From: Burkholderiaceae bacterium
Lineage (GTDB): Bacteria > Pseudomonadota > Gammaproteobacteria > Burkholderiales > Burkholderiaceae_C
DNA: 64,000 bases
Assembly: GCA_018780645.1 (NCBI GenBank)
Contig: JADMJJ010000019.1
Coordinates: 1-64,000 of the forward strand
Reading direction: 5' to 3'
Under the pieces are notes generated by a model, which worked only from the letters and a program-made list of their open reading frames with translations, had not been told where the DNA came from and made no database searches. Positions 1 to 7,830 of this stretch are shown piece by piece. A program made the translations under genes and the position numbers. Position 1 is the first letter of the stretch, and each line of letters begins with the position of its first letter.

Positions 1-48
1 GCCCTCATCCCTGCTGCAGAGGTTGTGCCAGCGGCCACCAGCGTCTCC

Positions 49-157
49 GCAGAGGGGGTGGGGGGCCGGCCACGGCGGGCATAAAGAAGCTGGAGGTCGG
101 GCCGAAGGGACCGGCCCAAGCTTCAGCCCGCAGTGGCCGGCCCCCCGCCGCCTCTGC
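49..157. repeat. Long nested imperfect palindrome downstream of the SDR gene
   Basis: Five sets of arms pair around one centre: 49-55 with 151-157, 60-73 with 133-146 (14 bp, perfect), 75-80 with 126-131, 86-91 with 119-124 and 99-104 with 112-117. Transcribed from either strand it would fold into one long interrupted stem of about 109 nt. It begins about 30 bp beyond the stop codon of the last gene of the minus-strand cluster, so it may end or stabilise that transcript. There is no T-tract, so it is not a classical intrinsic terminator. Nothing else is seen in bases 1-187. Confidence 0.6.
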
Positions 158-187
158 CGCCCCATCCCAGCACCACCGATATTCATT

Positions 188-898
188 TCAGTTGACCCCG
201 CCCAAGAACACCGTCTGCGCCGTGACATAGCCGCTGCGTTCCGAAGCAAAGAAGTCCACCACGTTGAAGATGTCCTCGGCCGTCGCATAACGCGGCAGCG
301 GCAAACCGGCGATCACGGCGTCGATCTTGTCCTTGGGCAACTGGCCCAGCATGTCGGTCTCGATGGCGGTGATGCCCAAGGTGTTGCAGGTGATGTTCAT
401 TGCCGCGAACTCCTTGGCCATCACATTGGCCAGCGTGGCGATGGCGGCCTTGGTGGCGGCGTAGATCGAGTCGCCCATAGGTTCCAGGCTGGCGGCCATG
501 GAGCCGATGTTGATGATGCGGCCCCATTTGCTCTTGCGCATCAGCTTGGCCGCCTCGCGGGACACGAGGAAGGTGCCCAGGATGTTGGCATCCAGCATGC
601 TCTTGGCCGCACCGGCCGGCATGATCATCGCGTACTGCGAGGTCAGCACGGCGGCATTGTTGACGACGATGTCCACCCGGCCGAACTGCTTGCGCACCTG
701 CTCGAAGCCGCGCGCCACCGATTCGGGATCGCCCACATCGACGGCCAGCGGCGTGTAGCCGGACAATTGGGCCTCATCGTCCTCATGGCGGCTGAAGCCT
801 ATGACCTGGGCGCCCTGATTCAGGAAATGCTCGGCCAGCAAGCGGCCGACGCCGCGGCGCGCGCCGGTCACCAGGACGATCTTCCCTTCATATTTCAT
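188..898 (-). CDS. SDR family NAD(P)-dependent oxidoreductase
   Basis: A 236-aa classical short-chain dehydrogenase/reductase. The Rossmann nucleotide-binding motif TGARRGVG is at residues 11-18, the NNA motif at 80-82, and the catalytic Ser133, Tyr146 and Lys150 (YAATK) are all present, so it should be active. The length is normal for 3-oxoacyl-ACP reductase-like SDRs. Its ATG overlaps the TGA of the upstream acyl carrier protein gene by one base (TGATG), so the two are translationally coupled. Together with that carrier it may reduce an ACP-bound acyl group, or act on a sugar; the substrate cannot be read from sequence. It is the last gene of the cluster within the window. Confidence 0.85.
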   Translation of the reverse strand: MKYEGKIVLVTGARRGVGRLLAEHFLNQGAQVIGFSRHEDDEAQLSGYTPLAVDVGDPESVARGFEQVRKQFGRVDIVVNNAAVLTSQYAMIMPAGAAKSMLDANILGTFLVSREAAKLMRKSKWGRIINIGSMAASLEPMGDSIYAATKAAIATLANVMAKEFAAMNITCNTLGITAIETDMLGQLPKDKIDAVIAGLPLPRYATAEDIFNVVDFFASERSGYVTAQTVFLGGVN

Positions 899-1200
899 CA
901 GGCCAGCAGCTCCAGGATGTAGGTCTTCAGCGCACCCACATCGGTAAAGGGCACCGGGTCGCGGCTCATCGCCTTGTCATCGGTCAGGCTGATGGTCTTG
1001 CCGAACTGGTCTGACACCGAGGTCTCCAGATCGACGATCACCGACACCAGGGATAGCGAATCCAGCGCCGAGCCCTCGCCGAACAGGCAGGTGTCGGGGC
1101 CTACTGTGATCTGCTCGTCCAGGCCGCGCTCTTCGTTCAAAGTGCGCAGGGCCTGGTAGATCGCTTCCAGCACGGCGGCTTCTTGGGTGTTGCTGCTCAT
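898..1200 (-). CDS. Acyl carrier protein
   Basis: A 100-aa free carrier protein. The phosphopantetheine attachment motif is ALDSLSLVSV, with Ser48 the predicted modified serine, inside the usual four-helix acidic fold. The start at 1200 is chosen because AGGAG lies just upstream; the open frame runs further 5' but overlaps the GNAT gene without coding character. It is not next to fatty-acid synthesis genes (no fabD, fabG or fabF as neighbours), so it is probably a dedicated carrier, for example delivering an acyl group for decoration of a sugar or peptide. The GNAT gene ends about 14 bp upstream and the SDR gene starts on its stop codon. Confidence 0.8.
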   Translation of the reverse strand: MSSNTQEAAVLEAIYQALRTLNEERGLDEQITVGPDTCLFGEGSALDSLSLVSVIVDLETSVSDQFGKTISLTDDKAMSRDPVPFTDVGALKTYILELLA

Positions 1201-1214
1201 CTCGACTCCTTCGA

Positions 1215-1808
1215 TTATTTTGTGGGCGCGCCGCCGCGCGGGCGCCCGGCGGCAATCAACGAATTCATTCTCGGCAGGGCCTGGGCCCGGTACTCGTCCT
1301 CCAGCATGCCGAACAGTACCGCGTCCTGGAAGTGCCCATTGATGAAGTAGTGACGGCGCAGGCGCCCCTCCTCCTTCATGCCCAGAAACTTCTGCCATTT
1401 CATCATCAGCAGATTGTCGGAGGCGATGGTACCGAAGATGCGCAGCAGGCCCAGCGAGTCGAACACCAGGCTGTAGACCAGCTTCATCGCCTCGACGGCG
1501 GCCGGAATGCCGCGCACCGCCTCCTCGTCGCCGATCAGGAAGCGGCCGGGCTCGCAGTGGCGGTGCAAGGTGTCGATGCCGCTGACCGAGACCATGCCCA
1601 CCGGCCGGCCGTCCTTCAAGGCGATGATGAAGTTGTACTCGGCGGCCGGCCGCGAGGCGATCCAGGCCGCCTGCTGTTCGACCGTGGCCGCGCCGCGGTT
1701 CAGGTTGGCGGCCCGCTCGCCCTGGCGCCAGGCAAAGGTCAGCGCCGCGTGCTCGGGCGTCAGCGGGATCAGATCGACGAACTCGCCGTGCAGGTGAATA
1801 GCAGGCAT
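1215..1808 (-). CDS. GNAT family N-acetyltransferase
   Basis: A 197-aa protein of the RimJ/RimL-like GNAT type. It opens with a typical segment (HGEFVDLIPLTPEHAALTF), has a central region (KDGRPVGMVSVSGID) matching the beta4 strand that precedes the acetyl-CoA site, and a LGLLRIFGTIASDN stretch typical of the C-terminal half of this family. Length is normal. The ATG at 1808 lies 5 bp after the methyltransferase stop, so the two genes are probably co-translated. The acceptor is unknown; in this context an amino sugar or a protein N-terminus are both possible. Upstream in-frame codons are discarded because they lie inside the methyltransferase gene. Confidence 0.75.
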   Translation of the reverse strand: MPAIHLHGEFVDLIPLTPEHAALTFAWRQGERAANLNRGAATVEQQAAWIASRPAAEYNFIIALKDGRPVGMVSVSGIDTLHRHCEPGRFLIGDEEAVRGIPAAVEAMKLVYSLVFDSLGLLRIFGTIASDNLLMMKWQKFLGMKEEGRLRRHYFINGHFQDAVLFGMLEDEYRAQALPRMNSLIAAGRPRGGAPTK

Positions 1809-1813
1809 CGCGT

Positions 1814-2746
1814 TCAGGCCTTCGGCGTCAGCACCATGGCCAGCGCCGAGGGCACCGGCAGGCCGGGCTTGGCCGGGGCATAGGCATTGGCGAAGAAGCA
1901 GTGCTCCAGGTGCAGGCCGGCGGCCTCCACCTGGTTCAGCACCTGTTGCGGGTGACTGTAGAGATAGATGTGGTCGGCATGGGCCGCGTTCAGCGCTGCG
2001 GTCACGAAGAGCTTGCCGTCGGGCGTGCACAGGCCCTTCAGGCCCTTGAGCAGGGCCACCGGGTCTTCCAGATGCTCCAGCACCTCGACACAGACCACGG
2101 CACGGAAGCGCTGCGCGCTGGGCTCCTCGATCACGTTCTGCTTGCGCGCCTCATAGCGCCCGGCAAATCCAAAGCTGGCCACATGGGCCGCAGTGAACTC
2201 CAGCGACAGCGGGCTGATGTCGAAACCGACACCGCGCAGCTCGGGCAGATGCTGCAGGGCCAGCCGCGAATAGATGCCGGTGCCGACCCCGACCTCGGCA
2301 AACTCGGCCACGTTCTGGCGCTGCAGCCAGGGCAGGAAGAAACCCTTGAAGTATTCGATCTGCTGGTAGTGGTGCGTCCACAGATAGTGCGACAGCAGCA
2401 GGCCCGGCAGGTACTGGCGGCGCATGTAGTCGTCGTTGTAATAGACCTCGGCGGCGGCCTCGGCATAGGTCTTGGCCGGGTAGCTCAGGTCCTGCTCGAA
2501 GCGCTTTTGCCTGCGCATCGAGTCCATGACGAAGGCGCCATAGCCCTTGACGGCATCGAGCAGGGCCGCGTCGCTGCCGTAGAAACGCTGCAGCATCGCG
2601 GCGAAGTCGTCCTCCCAGGCCGGGCCGAACTCGGCGGCGGCGCGTTTCACGCTGTCACGCGCAAAGCGGGCCGAGCCCTCCATCAGCGTCAGCAGCTTGC
2701 CCAAGGTCTCTTGGCTTGAGGACATGCGTGTTCCCATGGTTTCCAT
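1814..2746 (-). CDS. Class I SAM-dependent methyltransferase
   Basis: A 310-aa protein. SAM-binding motif I is EVGVGTGIYS (about residues 151-160), followed by VGFDISPLSLEF (motif II region) and VCVEVLEHLEDP (motif for class I/UbiE-type enzymes). The first 140 residues are helical and not part of the Rossmann core; they may recognise the substrate. Three ATGs (codons 1, 4 and 8) compete for the start; GAGGG at 9 nt spacing favours the second (2737), so the N-terminus is uncertain by a few residues. It sits between the TolC gene and GNAT in the same orientation. Substrate unknown; sugar or lipid methylation is an inference from neighbours. Confidence 0.75.
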   Translation of the reverse strand: METMGTRMSSSQETLGKLLTLMEGSARFARDSVKRAAAEFGPAWEDDFAAMLQRFYGSDAALLDAVKGYGAFVMDSMRRQKRFEQDLSYPAKTYAEAAAEVYYNDDYMRRQYLPGLLLSHYLWTHHYQQIEYFKGFFLPWLQRQNVAEFAEVGVGTGIYSRLALQHLPELRGVGFDISPLSLEFTAAHVASFGFAGRYEARKQNVIEEPSAQRFRAVVCVEVLEHLEDPVALLKGLKGLCTPDGKLFVTAALNAAHADHIYLYSHPQQVLNQVEAAGLHLEHCFFANAYAPAKPGLPVPSALAMVLTPKA

Positions 2747-2806
2747 CCCTCAAGTAGAACCCAAACCGGACCAGGGCAAATCGGCAAGTACCGGTTCCTA
2801 TCCGGT

Positions 2807-4168
2807 TCAGTTCGCCGGCGGCATCAGGCCCACGTTGACGCCCTGCCCCAGCGACCACATCTGCGCCACCGCCTGCTGGCCGTCGAACAGCGCGTTGACA
2901 TGGGCGACGCGCAGCGAGAAGTAGTCGCCCTCGGCAGCCATCACGTCGAACAGCGAGCGCCGGCCCAGCTGCTGCCATTGCTGCTGGGTGAAGCTGCGCA
3001 GCCGTTCGCTGTTGCGCAGGATGTCAACGATCTGGCGCGCGCGGTCGAATGACGAGGCGGCCGACTCGAAGGCGTCGGCCAGCCGGTACTTGCGCGATTC
3101 AACCGAGTCCTCGCGCTGCAGATAGCTGGCGTCGGCGCGTTTGCGTGCGGCGCTGGCGCCCGGGTCCAGCGTGGCATTGAACAGCGGCAAGCTGATGTTG
3201 ACGCCGGCCACCACGCTGTTGTTGCGTCCGGTGCCGGCGGTGGCGCCGCCATTGACGACCAGCGAGACCTGCAACTTCTGTGAGGCCACAACCGAGCGGG
3301 CATAGCTGTCGGCGGCGCTGGCCTGGGCGGTCAGCTGGGCGATCTCGGGCGCGCGCTCGACGTCCTGCTGCATCGCCACCAGATCCGGCACCTTGACCAG
3401 CACCGAGGACAGGCTGGCCGGCGGCGGCAGCACGTCGCCGACAAAGCGGCGCAGCCGGTTCTCGGTCTGCCGGAACTGCGACAGCGTCGAGTCCAAGGAC
3501 AGCTCGGACTGCTGGAAGCTCTTCTGTGCCTGCACCAGCTCGCTGGCCCGGCCCTTGTCGACCTTGACCACCTGCTCCAGCGCTTCGACCAGACAACTCA
3601 TCTTGCGCGAGTACTGGCTGTAGACCTGGGCCTGCAGCAAGTAGCGGCTGCGCTCCAGCCCTAGCGACACGGTCTGCAGCGCCACCTGTTCCTCGGCGCT
3701 GGTCTGGCCCAGCTGGGCGGCCTCCAGCAGCTTGGCGCGCCAGTTGTTCAAATAGGTCTGACGACCGGCGTCATACAACGATGCGCTGGCGGTCAGCCCG
3801 CCGCGTGCCTGGGTGCCGCGCCCCTGATCGATGCCGCCCACGCTGCTGGCCACCGCATTCAACGAGCCATTCAGATAGACCTGGGGCAGGCGGCCGGCAC
3901 GGGTTTCGTCCAGATCGGCCTTGGCGGCCTCGGTCAGCAGGCGCACGGCACCGAGCGACTGGCTGCGTTGCACGGCCATGCGCACCAGGTCCTGCAGATG
4001 CAGGCGCGGGTCTGCGCCGGAAACCTGGGGCAGGCGAACCTCGCTTTCGCTGCGCGCCGTCGATGAGGTGTCCGTATCGACGCAGCGTTGAGCTGCGGCA
4101 GGGAGGGCCGCACAGGCAGCAAGCAAGGTCGCCAGACAGGCTTGCGTGCGAAAAATGAGACCGGACAT
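2807..4168 (-). CDS. TolC-family outer-membrane channel of a type I secretion system
   Basis: A 453-aa protein with a signal peptide (hydrophobic segment ending AALPAAAQ, about residues 10-27) and two OEP repeats with long heptad-like helices, as in TolC/LapE-type channels. Typical repeat elements are LVRMAVQRSQ near residue 63 and a second QLTAQASAADSYARS segment in the C-terminal half. It should form the trimeric outer-membrane/periplasmic tunnel. It lies downstream of the HlyD and ABC genes on the same strand, completing a T1SS. The 145-bp gap to the HlyD gene contains a hairpin next to the start codon and could hold an internal promoter. Confidence 0.85.
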   Translation of the reverse strand: MSGLIFRTQACLATLLAACAALPAAAQRCVDTDTSSTARSESEVRLPQVSGADPRLHLQDLVRMAVQRSQSLGAVRLLTEAAKADLDETRAGRLPQVYLNGSLNAVASSVGGIDQGRGTQARGGLTASASLYDAGRQTYLNNWRAKLLEAAQLGQTSAEEQVALQTVSLGLERSRYLLQAQVYSQYSRKMSCLVEALEQVVKVDKGRASELVQAQKSFQQSELSLDSTLSQFRQTENRLRRFVGDVLPPPASLSSVLVKVPDLVAMQQDVERAPEIAQLTAQASAADSYARSVVASQKLQVSLVVNGGATAGTGRNNSVVAGVNISLPLFNATLDPGASAARKRADASYLQREDSVESRKYRLADAFESAASSFDRARQIVDILRNSERLRSFTQQQWQQLGRRSLFDVMAAEGDYFSLRVAHVNALFDGQQAVAQMWSLGQGVNVGLMPPAN

Positions 4169-4210
4169 GGGTGTTGCTCCTCGTCGGCACCCAACGGTGC
4201 GACAACACCC
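4169..4210 (-). promoter_or_regulatory. Possible leader hairpin at the tolC-like gene start
   Basis: Bases 4169-4176 and 4203-4210 form an 8-bp perfect inverted repeat, enclosing a smaller stem (4187-4191 with 4196-4200, loop CAAC). In the minus-strand mRNA the 3' arm is immediately before the ATG and the GAGGAG ribosome site lies between the stems. Folding could therefore limit translation of the channel protein. No function is shown. Confidence 0.3.
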
Positions 4211-4313
4211 TCACTAGACCATGTGCAGGCACCGCTCAATGCTCGGACTTCAAGGGTAATCAGGCCTCAATTGCGCCGGCAAGCTGCCGTTAACGCCGGT
4301 CCCTCCCGGGACA

Positions 4314-5537
4314 TCAACGCTCCCGCAAGGCCTCTTGGGACTTCATCACCGGCCGCAGCAGGAAGCTCAGCACTGTGCGGTCGCCGGTCTTGATCTCCAG
4401 GGTGCCGGTCATGCCCGGAATCACCGGAAGCTCCTTGCCCTTGAAGCGCAGGGTCGAGATCTCGGCCGGCACCATGGCGCGGTAGTAGCCGCCGCCCTTC
4501 TCGGTGTCGCCCAAGGCATCGGGGCTGATGTACTGCACCGTGCCCTTGAGCCCGCCATAGACGTTGTAGTCATAGCCGGTGACCTTGATCTCGGCATGCT
4601 GGCCCACGCGCACGAAGCCGATGTCCTTGGGCTTGATGCGCGCCTCTATCATCACCCGAGGCCCCAGCGGCACGATTTCCATGATGGGCGCACCGCCGGC
4701 CACCACGCCGCCGGTGGTGTTGACGCGGATATTCTTCACCAGGCCCGCCACCGGTGACTTGATCACGGTGCGGCGCATCACGTCCTCGCGCACCACCAAT
4801 TGCTCGTCGAGCTGCGACAGCTCCGTCTGCACCCGCACCAGATCGCTGCTGGCGTCCTGGCGGAAGCGATTGATGCGCTCGTTGCGCTGTTGCTGCAGCT
4901 CGTTGACCTGGCGGCTCAGGCGCATCACCTCGACGTCGGAGATCAGACCCTTGGAGGCCATCGCCTGCGACATATTCAGCTCGCGCTGCAACAGGCCGAT
5001 GCTGCGGTTGTTGCCACCGGCGGCTTCTTCCAGCAGATGGCGGCGGGCGTTGTAGGCGGCCGTTTCACCATCGACGATGCTCTTGGCCTGGGCCACATCG
5101 GGCGGAAACTTCAAGGGCGTGCCATTGGCCTCGGCCGTGAGCCGCGCCACGGTGGCGCGCATCGCCAGGCGCTTGGCCTGGCTTTCATTCTGCTGCGCCT
5201 CGACGCGGGTTGGGTCCAGCAGGGCCAGCTCCTGCCCCGCCTCTACCCGCTGTCCCTCGGTCACCAGCAGTTGGCGCAGGATGCCGCCTTCCAGGCTGGC
5301 GATCAGCTGCTCGCGGCCATCGGGCACGATGCGTGCGTCGGCGCGGGTGATCTCCTCGACCTTGGTCACCGACGCCCAGGCAATCGCGCTGACGACGATG
5401 ATCAACATCAGATACAACGCCCAGCTGGAGCGCGGCAGCGCCTCGTCGATCTGCGCGGCATGGACGCCGGTCAGAAAGGCGGCATCGCCGCGCACGATGG
5501 CGGGGTTGCTGGAACCGGACTTGGAGCGCCAGAACAT
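4314..5537 (-). CDS. HlyD-family periplasmic adaptor of a type I secretion system
   Basis: A 407-aa membrane fusion protein. One transmembrane helix (ALYLMLIIVVSAIAWASV, about residues 41-58) follows a short cytoplasmic N-terminus. It is followed by the first lipoyl half (EGGILRQLLVTEGQRVEAGQ), a long coiled coil (about 105-260), the second lipoyl half with the RSPV-like KSPVAGLVKNI, and a beta-barrel region ending PGMTGTLEIKTGDRTVLSFLLRP, typical of the HlyD/LapC C-terminus. It bridges the ABC exporter and TolC. The gene starts 5 bp after the ABC stop codon, so the two are surely one operon. Confidence 0.9.
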   Translation of the reverse strand: MFWRSKSGSSNPAIVRGDAAFLTGVHAAQIDEALPRSSWALYLMLIIVVSAIAWASVTKVEEITRADARIVPDGREQLIASLEGGILRQLLVTEGQRVEAGQELALLDPTRVEAQQNESQAKRLAMRATVARLTAEANGTPLKFPPDVAQAKSIVDGETAAYNARRHLLEEAAGGNNRSIGLLQRELNMSQAMASKGLISDVEVMRLSRQVNELQQQRNERINRFRQDASSDLVRVQTELSQLDEQLVVREDVMRRTVIKSPVAGLVKNIRVNTTGGVVAGGAPIMEIVPLGPRVMIEARIKPKDIGFVRVGQHAEIKVTGYDYNVYGGLKGTVQYISPDALGDTEKGGGYYRAMVPAEISTLRFKGKELPVIPGMTGTLEIKTGDRTVLSFLLRPVMKSQEALRER

Positions 5538-5542
5538 AAGGC

Positions 5543-7810
5543 TCAGAGCGTCGCCTCACGCTGCTGCGGCTGCGCGGACGGGTGCATGTGCACATTCGGC
5601 GCGGCCGGTGTCGGCGTGGCCGGGCGTTGGCCAGACAGGGCAGCCAGCACCTGCTCCTTGGGGCCGTCGAGCACGACGCGGCCGGCGTCGACCACCATCA
5701 GGCGGGCCACCAGTTCCAGCACGGCAGGCCGGTGCGTGACCATCACCAGGGTGCAGCTGCCGGCGGCGTCTTTCAGCTGGCGCAGGAAGGCGATTTCGGA
5801 CTGGGCGTCCATCGAGCTGGTCGGCTCGTCCATCAAGAGGATCTGCGGCTTGGTCACCAGGCAGCGGGCCAGGGCCACCAGCTGACGCTGGCCGCCCGAC
5901 AGCAAGGCGCCCATCTCGCCGACCGGCAGGTCCCAGCCCAGCGGGTGTGAGGCGACGAGGCGGTCCAGGCCGGTCAGCCGGGCGACCTCGGTCAGCTGCG
6001 AGGCATCGGCGCTGGCCCGGCCCAGCAGCACGTTCTCGCGCAGGGTGCCGTGGAACAGCCGCGGCTCCTGCGACACAAAGCCCACCTTGCTGCGGAACTC
6101 GGCCGGATCGATCTGGCGCAGATCGACGCCGTCCACCTCGACCCGGCCCTCGGTGGGCAGATAGAGGCCGGCCAGCAGCCGCAGAATCGTTGATTTGCCG
6201 CTGCCGATGCGGCCCAGGATGGCCACCCGCTCGCCCGGGTTCAGGCGCATGCTGACGCCCTTCAACACCTGGGGCGGGTTGTCGGTGCCGGTCATCGGGT
6301 AGGCGAAGCTGACCTCCTGCAGGGCCATATGGCCGTGGAACTGCGGCAGGCCCACATAGTTGCGGCCCGGCTCGCGCTCGACCGGCTTGTCCATCATCGA
6401 GTCCAGCGACAGCAGCGCGGCACGCGCGCCCTGGTAGCGCGTGGCCAGGGCCACCACGCTGCCCAGCGGGCCGATCGCGCGGCCGGCGAACATCACGCCG
6501 CCGATCAGCGCGCCGGCGGTGATCTGGCCATCCTTGATCAGGTACACGCCCCAGACCAGCATCACCATGGTGATCAGCTGCTGCAGCGCGGCGGTGACGT
6601 TGTTGCTCCAGCTCGACATCGAGCGCGCGCGCATCGAGGCCTCGGCGGCGATGGCCGTGCTGGTCTCATAGTGGCGCAGGAAGCGGCCCTCGGCCCCGGC
6701 GGCCTTCAGGTCCTCCAGGCCCTCGACCGCCTCGACCAGCACGCCCTGCAGATCGGCCTGCTGGGCCATATTGGCGCGCATCGAGCGGCGCAGCGAGCTC
6801 TGGATCACCACCGCCAGGGTCATGATGATCGGTATCGCGATCACCAGCACCCAGCCCAGCGGGCCGCCTATGATGAAGGTCATTGCCACGAAGAGCACGA
6901 CAAAGGGCAGATCGGACAGCGCCGACAGCGAGGCCGAGGCAAAGAATTCGCGCACCAACTCGATCTGGGCCAGGTGATGGGCATAGGTGCCGGCCGAGGT
7001 GGGCCGGTGCTCCATGCGCACACCCAGGGTGTGGCGGAACAGCATAGAGCCGATGATGAGGTCGGACTTGCGGCCGGCCAGGTCGATCAGATGGCTGCGC
7101 AACTGGCGCGCGATCAGGTCGAACACCAGGGCGATGAAGGCGCCGGTGGCCAGCGTCCACAGTGTGACCATGGCCTGGTGCGGAATCACCTTGTCGTAGA
7201 TCACCGAGGTGACCAGGCCGGTCACCATCATCAGCACATTGGTCAGCAGCGCGGCGATCAGCGAGGCCCTGTAGTACGGCAGGAAGCGCTTCATCGTGCT
7301 CCACAGCCAATGCCCGCCAGACTGGTTCAGGCTGGCCGCGCTGGGCACGGCACCGGGCCCGACCAATTGCGGCGAGGCCAGAAGCACGAAGCCGGTGTAC
7401 TCGGCCTCCAGATCGGCCGCCTCGGCCACGCAGCTGTGGCTTTGCGGCCCGGGAAACACAACCTCGTAGGACTGCAGCTGGCCCGGTTGGCCCTCGATGC
7501 GGCGCACCAGCACGCAGGCGTCGCCATTGTTCAGCAGCAGCACGGCCGGCAGCAGCAGGCTGTGGATGTCGGCAATGCGCCGCTGCACCATGCCGGCATT
7601 GAAACCGGCCTCGCGCAGCACCCGCATCGCCTGGTCGGGCCCCAACGGCCCCTCCATCGGCATGCCGGCCAGCAGCGACTCGACCGACCTCGCCCGACCA
7701 TGGTGCTTGGTCAACCAGCTCAAGGCCTGCGCCAGCGGATCGTCGCGCGCAGGCCCGGCCTCGGGCGCGGTGCCCGGGGCTTGAGGGTCGAAGAAGTCTT
7801 GGTCTGACAT
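5543..7810 (-). CDS. Type I secretion ABC exporter (LapB/HlyB type, inactive C39-like domain)
   Basis: A 755-aa fused permease-ATPase. Residues about 25-150 form a C39-like domain without the catalytic cysteine (the usual Cys position in LSWLTKHHG is not Cys), as in exporters of RTX proteins that keep their C-terminal signal. Membrane helices occupy about 180-460. The ATPase has Walker A GRIGSGKST (about 532), the signature LSGGQRQ (about 636), Walker B ILLMDEPTSSMD, and the H-loop VTHR. Length and order match the LapB/LssB family, which exports large adhesins or RTX enzymes. No RTX substrate with GGxGxD repeats is visible in the window. Confidence 0.92.
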   Translation of the reverse strand: MSDQDFFDPQAPGTAPEAGPARDDPLAQALSWLTKHHGRARSVESLLAGMPMEGPLGPDQAMRVLREAGFNAGMVQRRIADIHSLLLPAVLLLNNGDACVLVRRIEGQPGQLQSYEVVFPGPQSHSCVAEAADLEAEYTGFVLLASPQLVGPGAVPSAASLNQSGGHWLWSTMKRFLPYYRASLIAALLTNVLMMVTGLVTSVIYDKVIPHQAMVTLWTLATGAFIALVFDLIARQLRSHLIDLAGRKSDLIIGSMLFRHTLGVRMEHRPTSAGTYAHHLAQIELVREFFASASLSALSDLPFVVLFVAMTFIIGGPLGWVLVIAIPIIMTLAVVIQSSLRRSMRANMAQQADLQGVLVEAVEGLEDLKAAGAEGRFLRHYETSTAIAAEASMRARSMSSWSNNVTAALQQLITMVMLVWGVYLIKDGQITAGALIGGVMFAGRAIGPLGSVVALATRYQGARAALLSLDSMMDKPVEREPGRNYVGLPQFHGHMALQEVSFAYPMTGTDNPPQVLKGVSMRLNPGERVAILGRIGSGKSTILRLLAGLYLPTEGRVEVDGVDLRQIDPAEFRSKVGFVSQEPRLFHGTLRENVLLGRASADASQLTEVARLTGLDRLVASHPLGWDLPVGEMGALLSGGQRQLVALARCLVTKPQILLMDEPTSSMDAQSEIAFLRQLKDAAGSCTLVMVTHRPAVLELVARLMVVDAGRVVLDGPKEQVLAALSGQRPATPTPAAPNVHMHPSAQPQQREATL

Positions 7811-7830
7811 CGTGAATCAGGGCGTGCGGC

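Noticed and set aside
5543-7810. Bacteriocin exporter with active C39 peptidase
   Set aside because: The N-terminal domain lacks the catalytic cysteine, so it is the inactive C39-like domain of RTX-type exporters.
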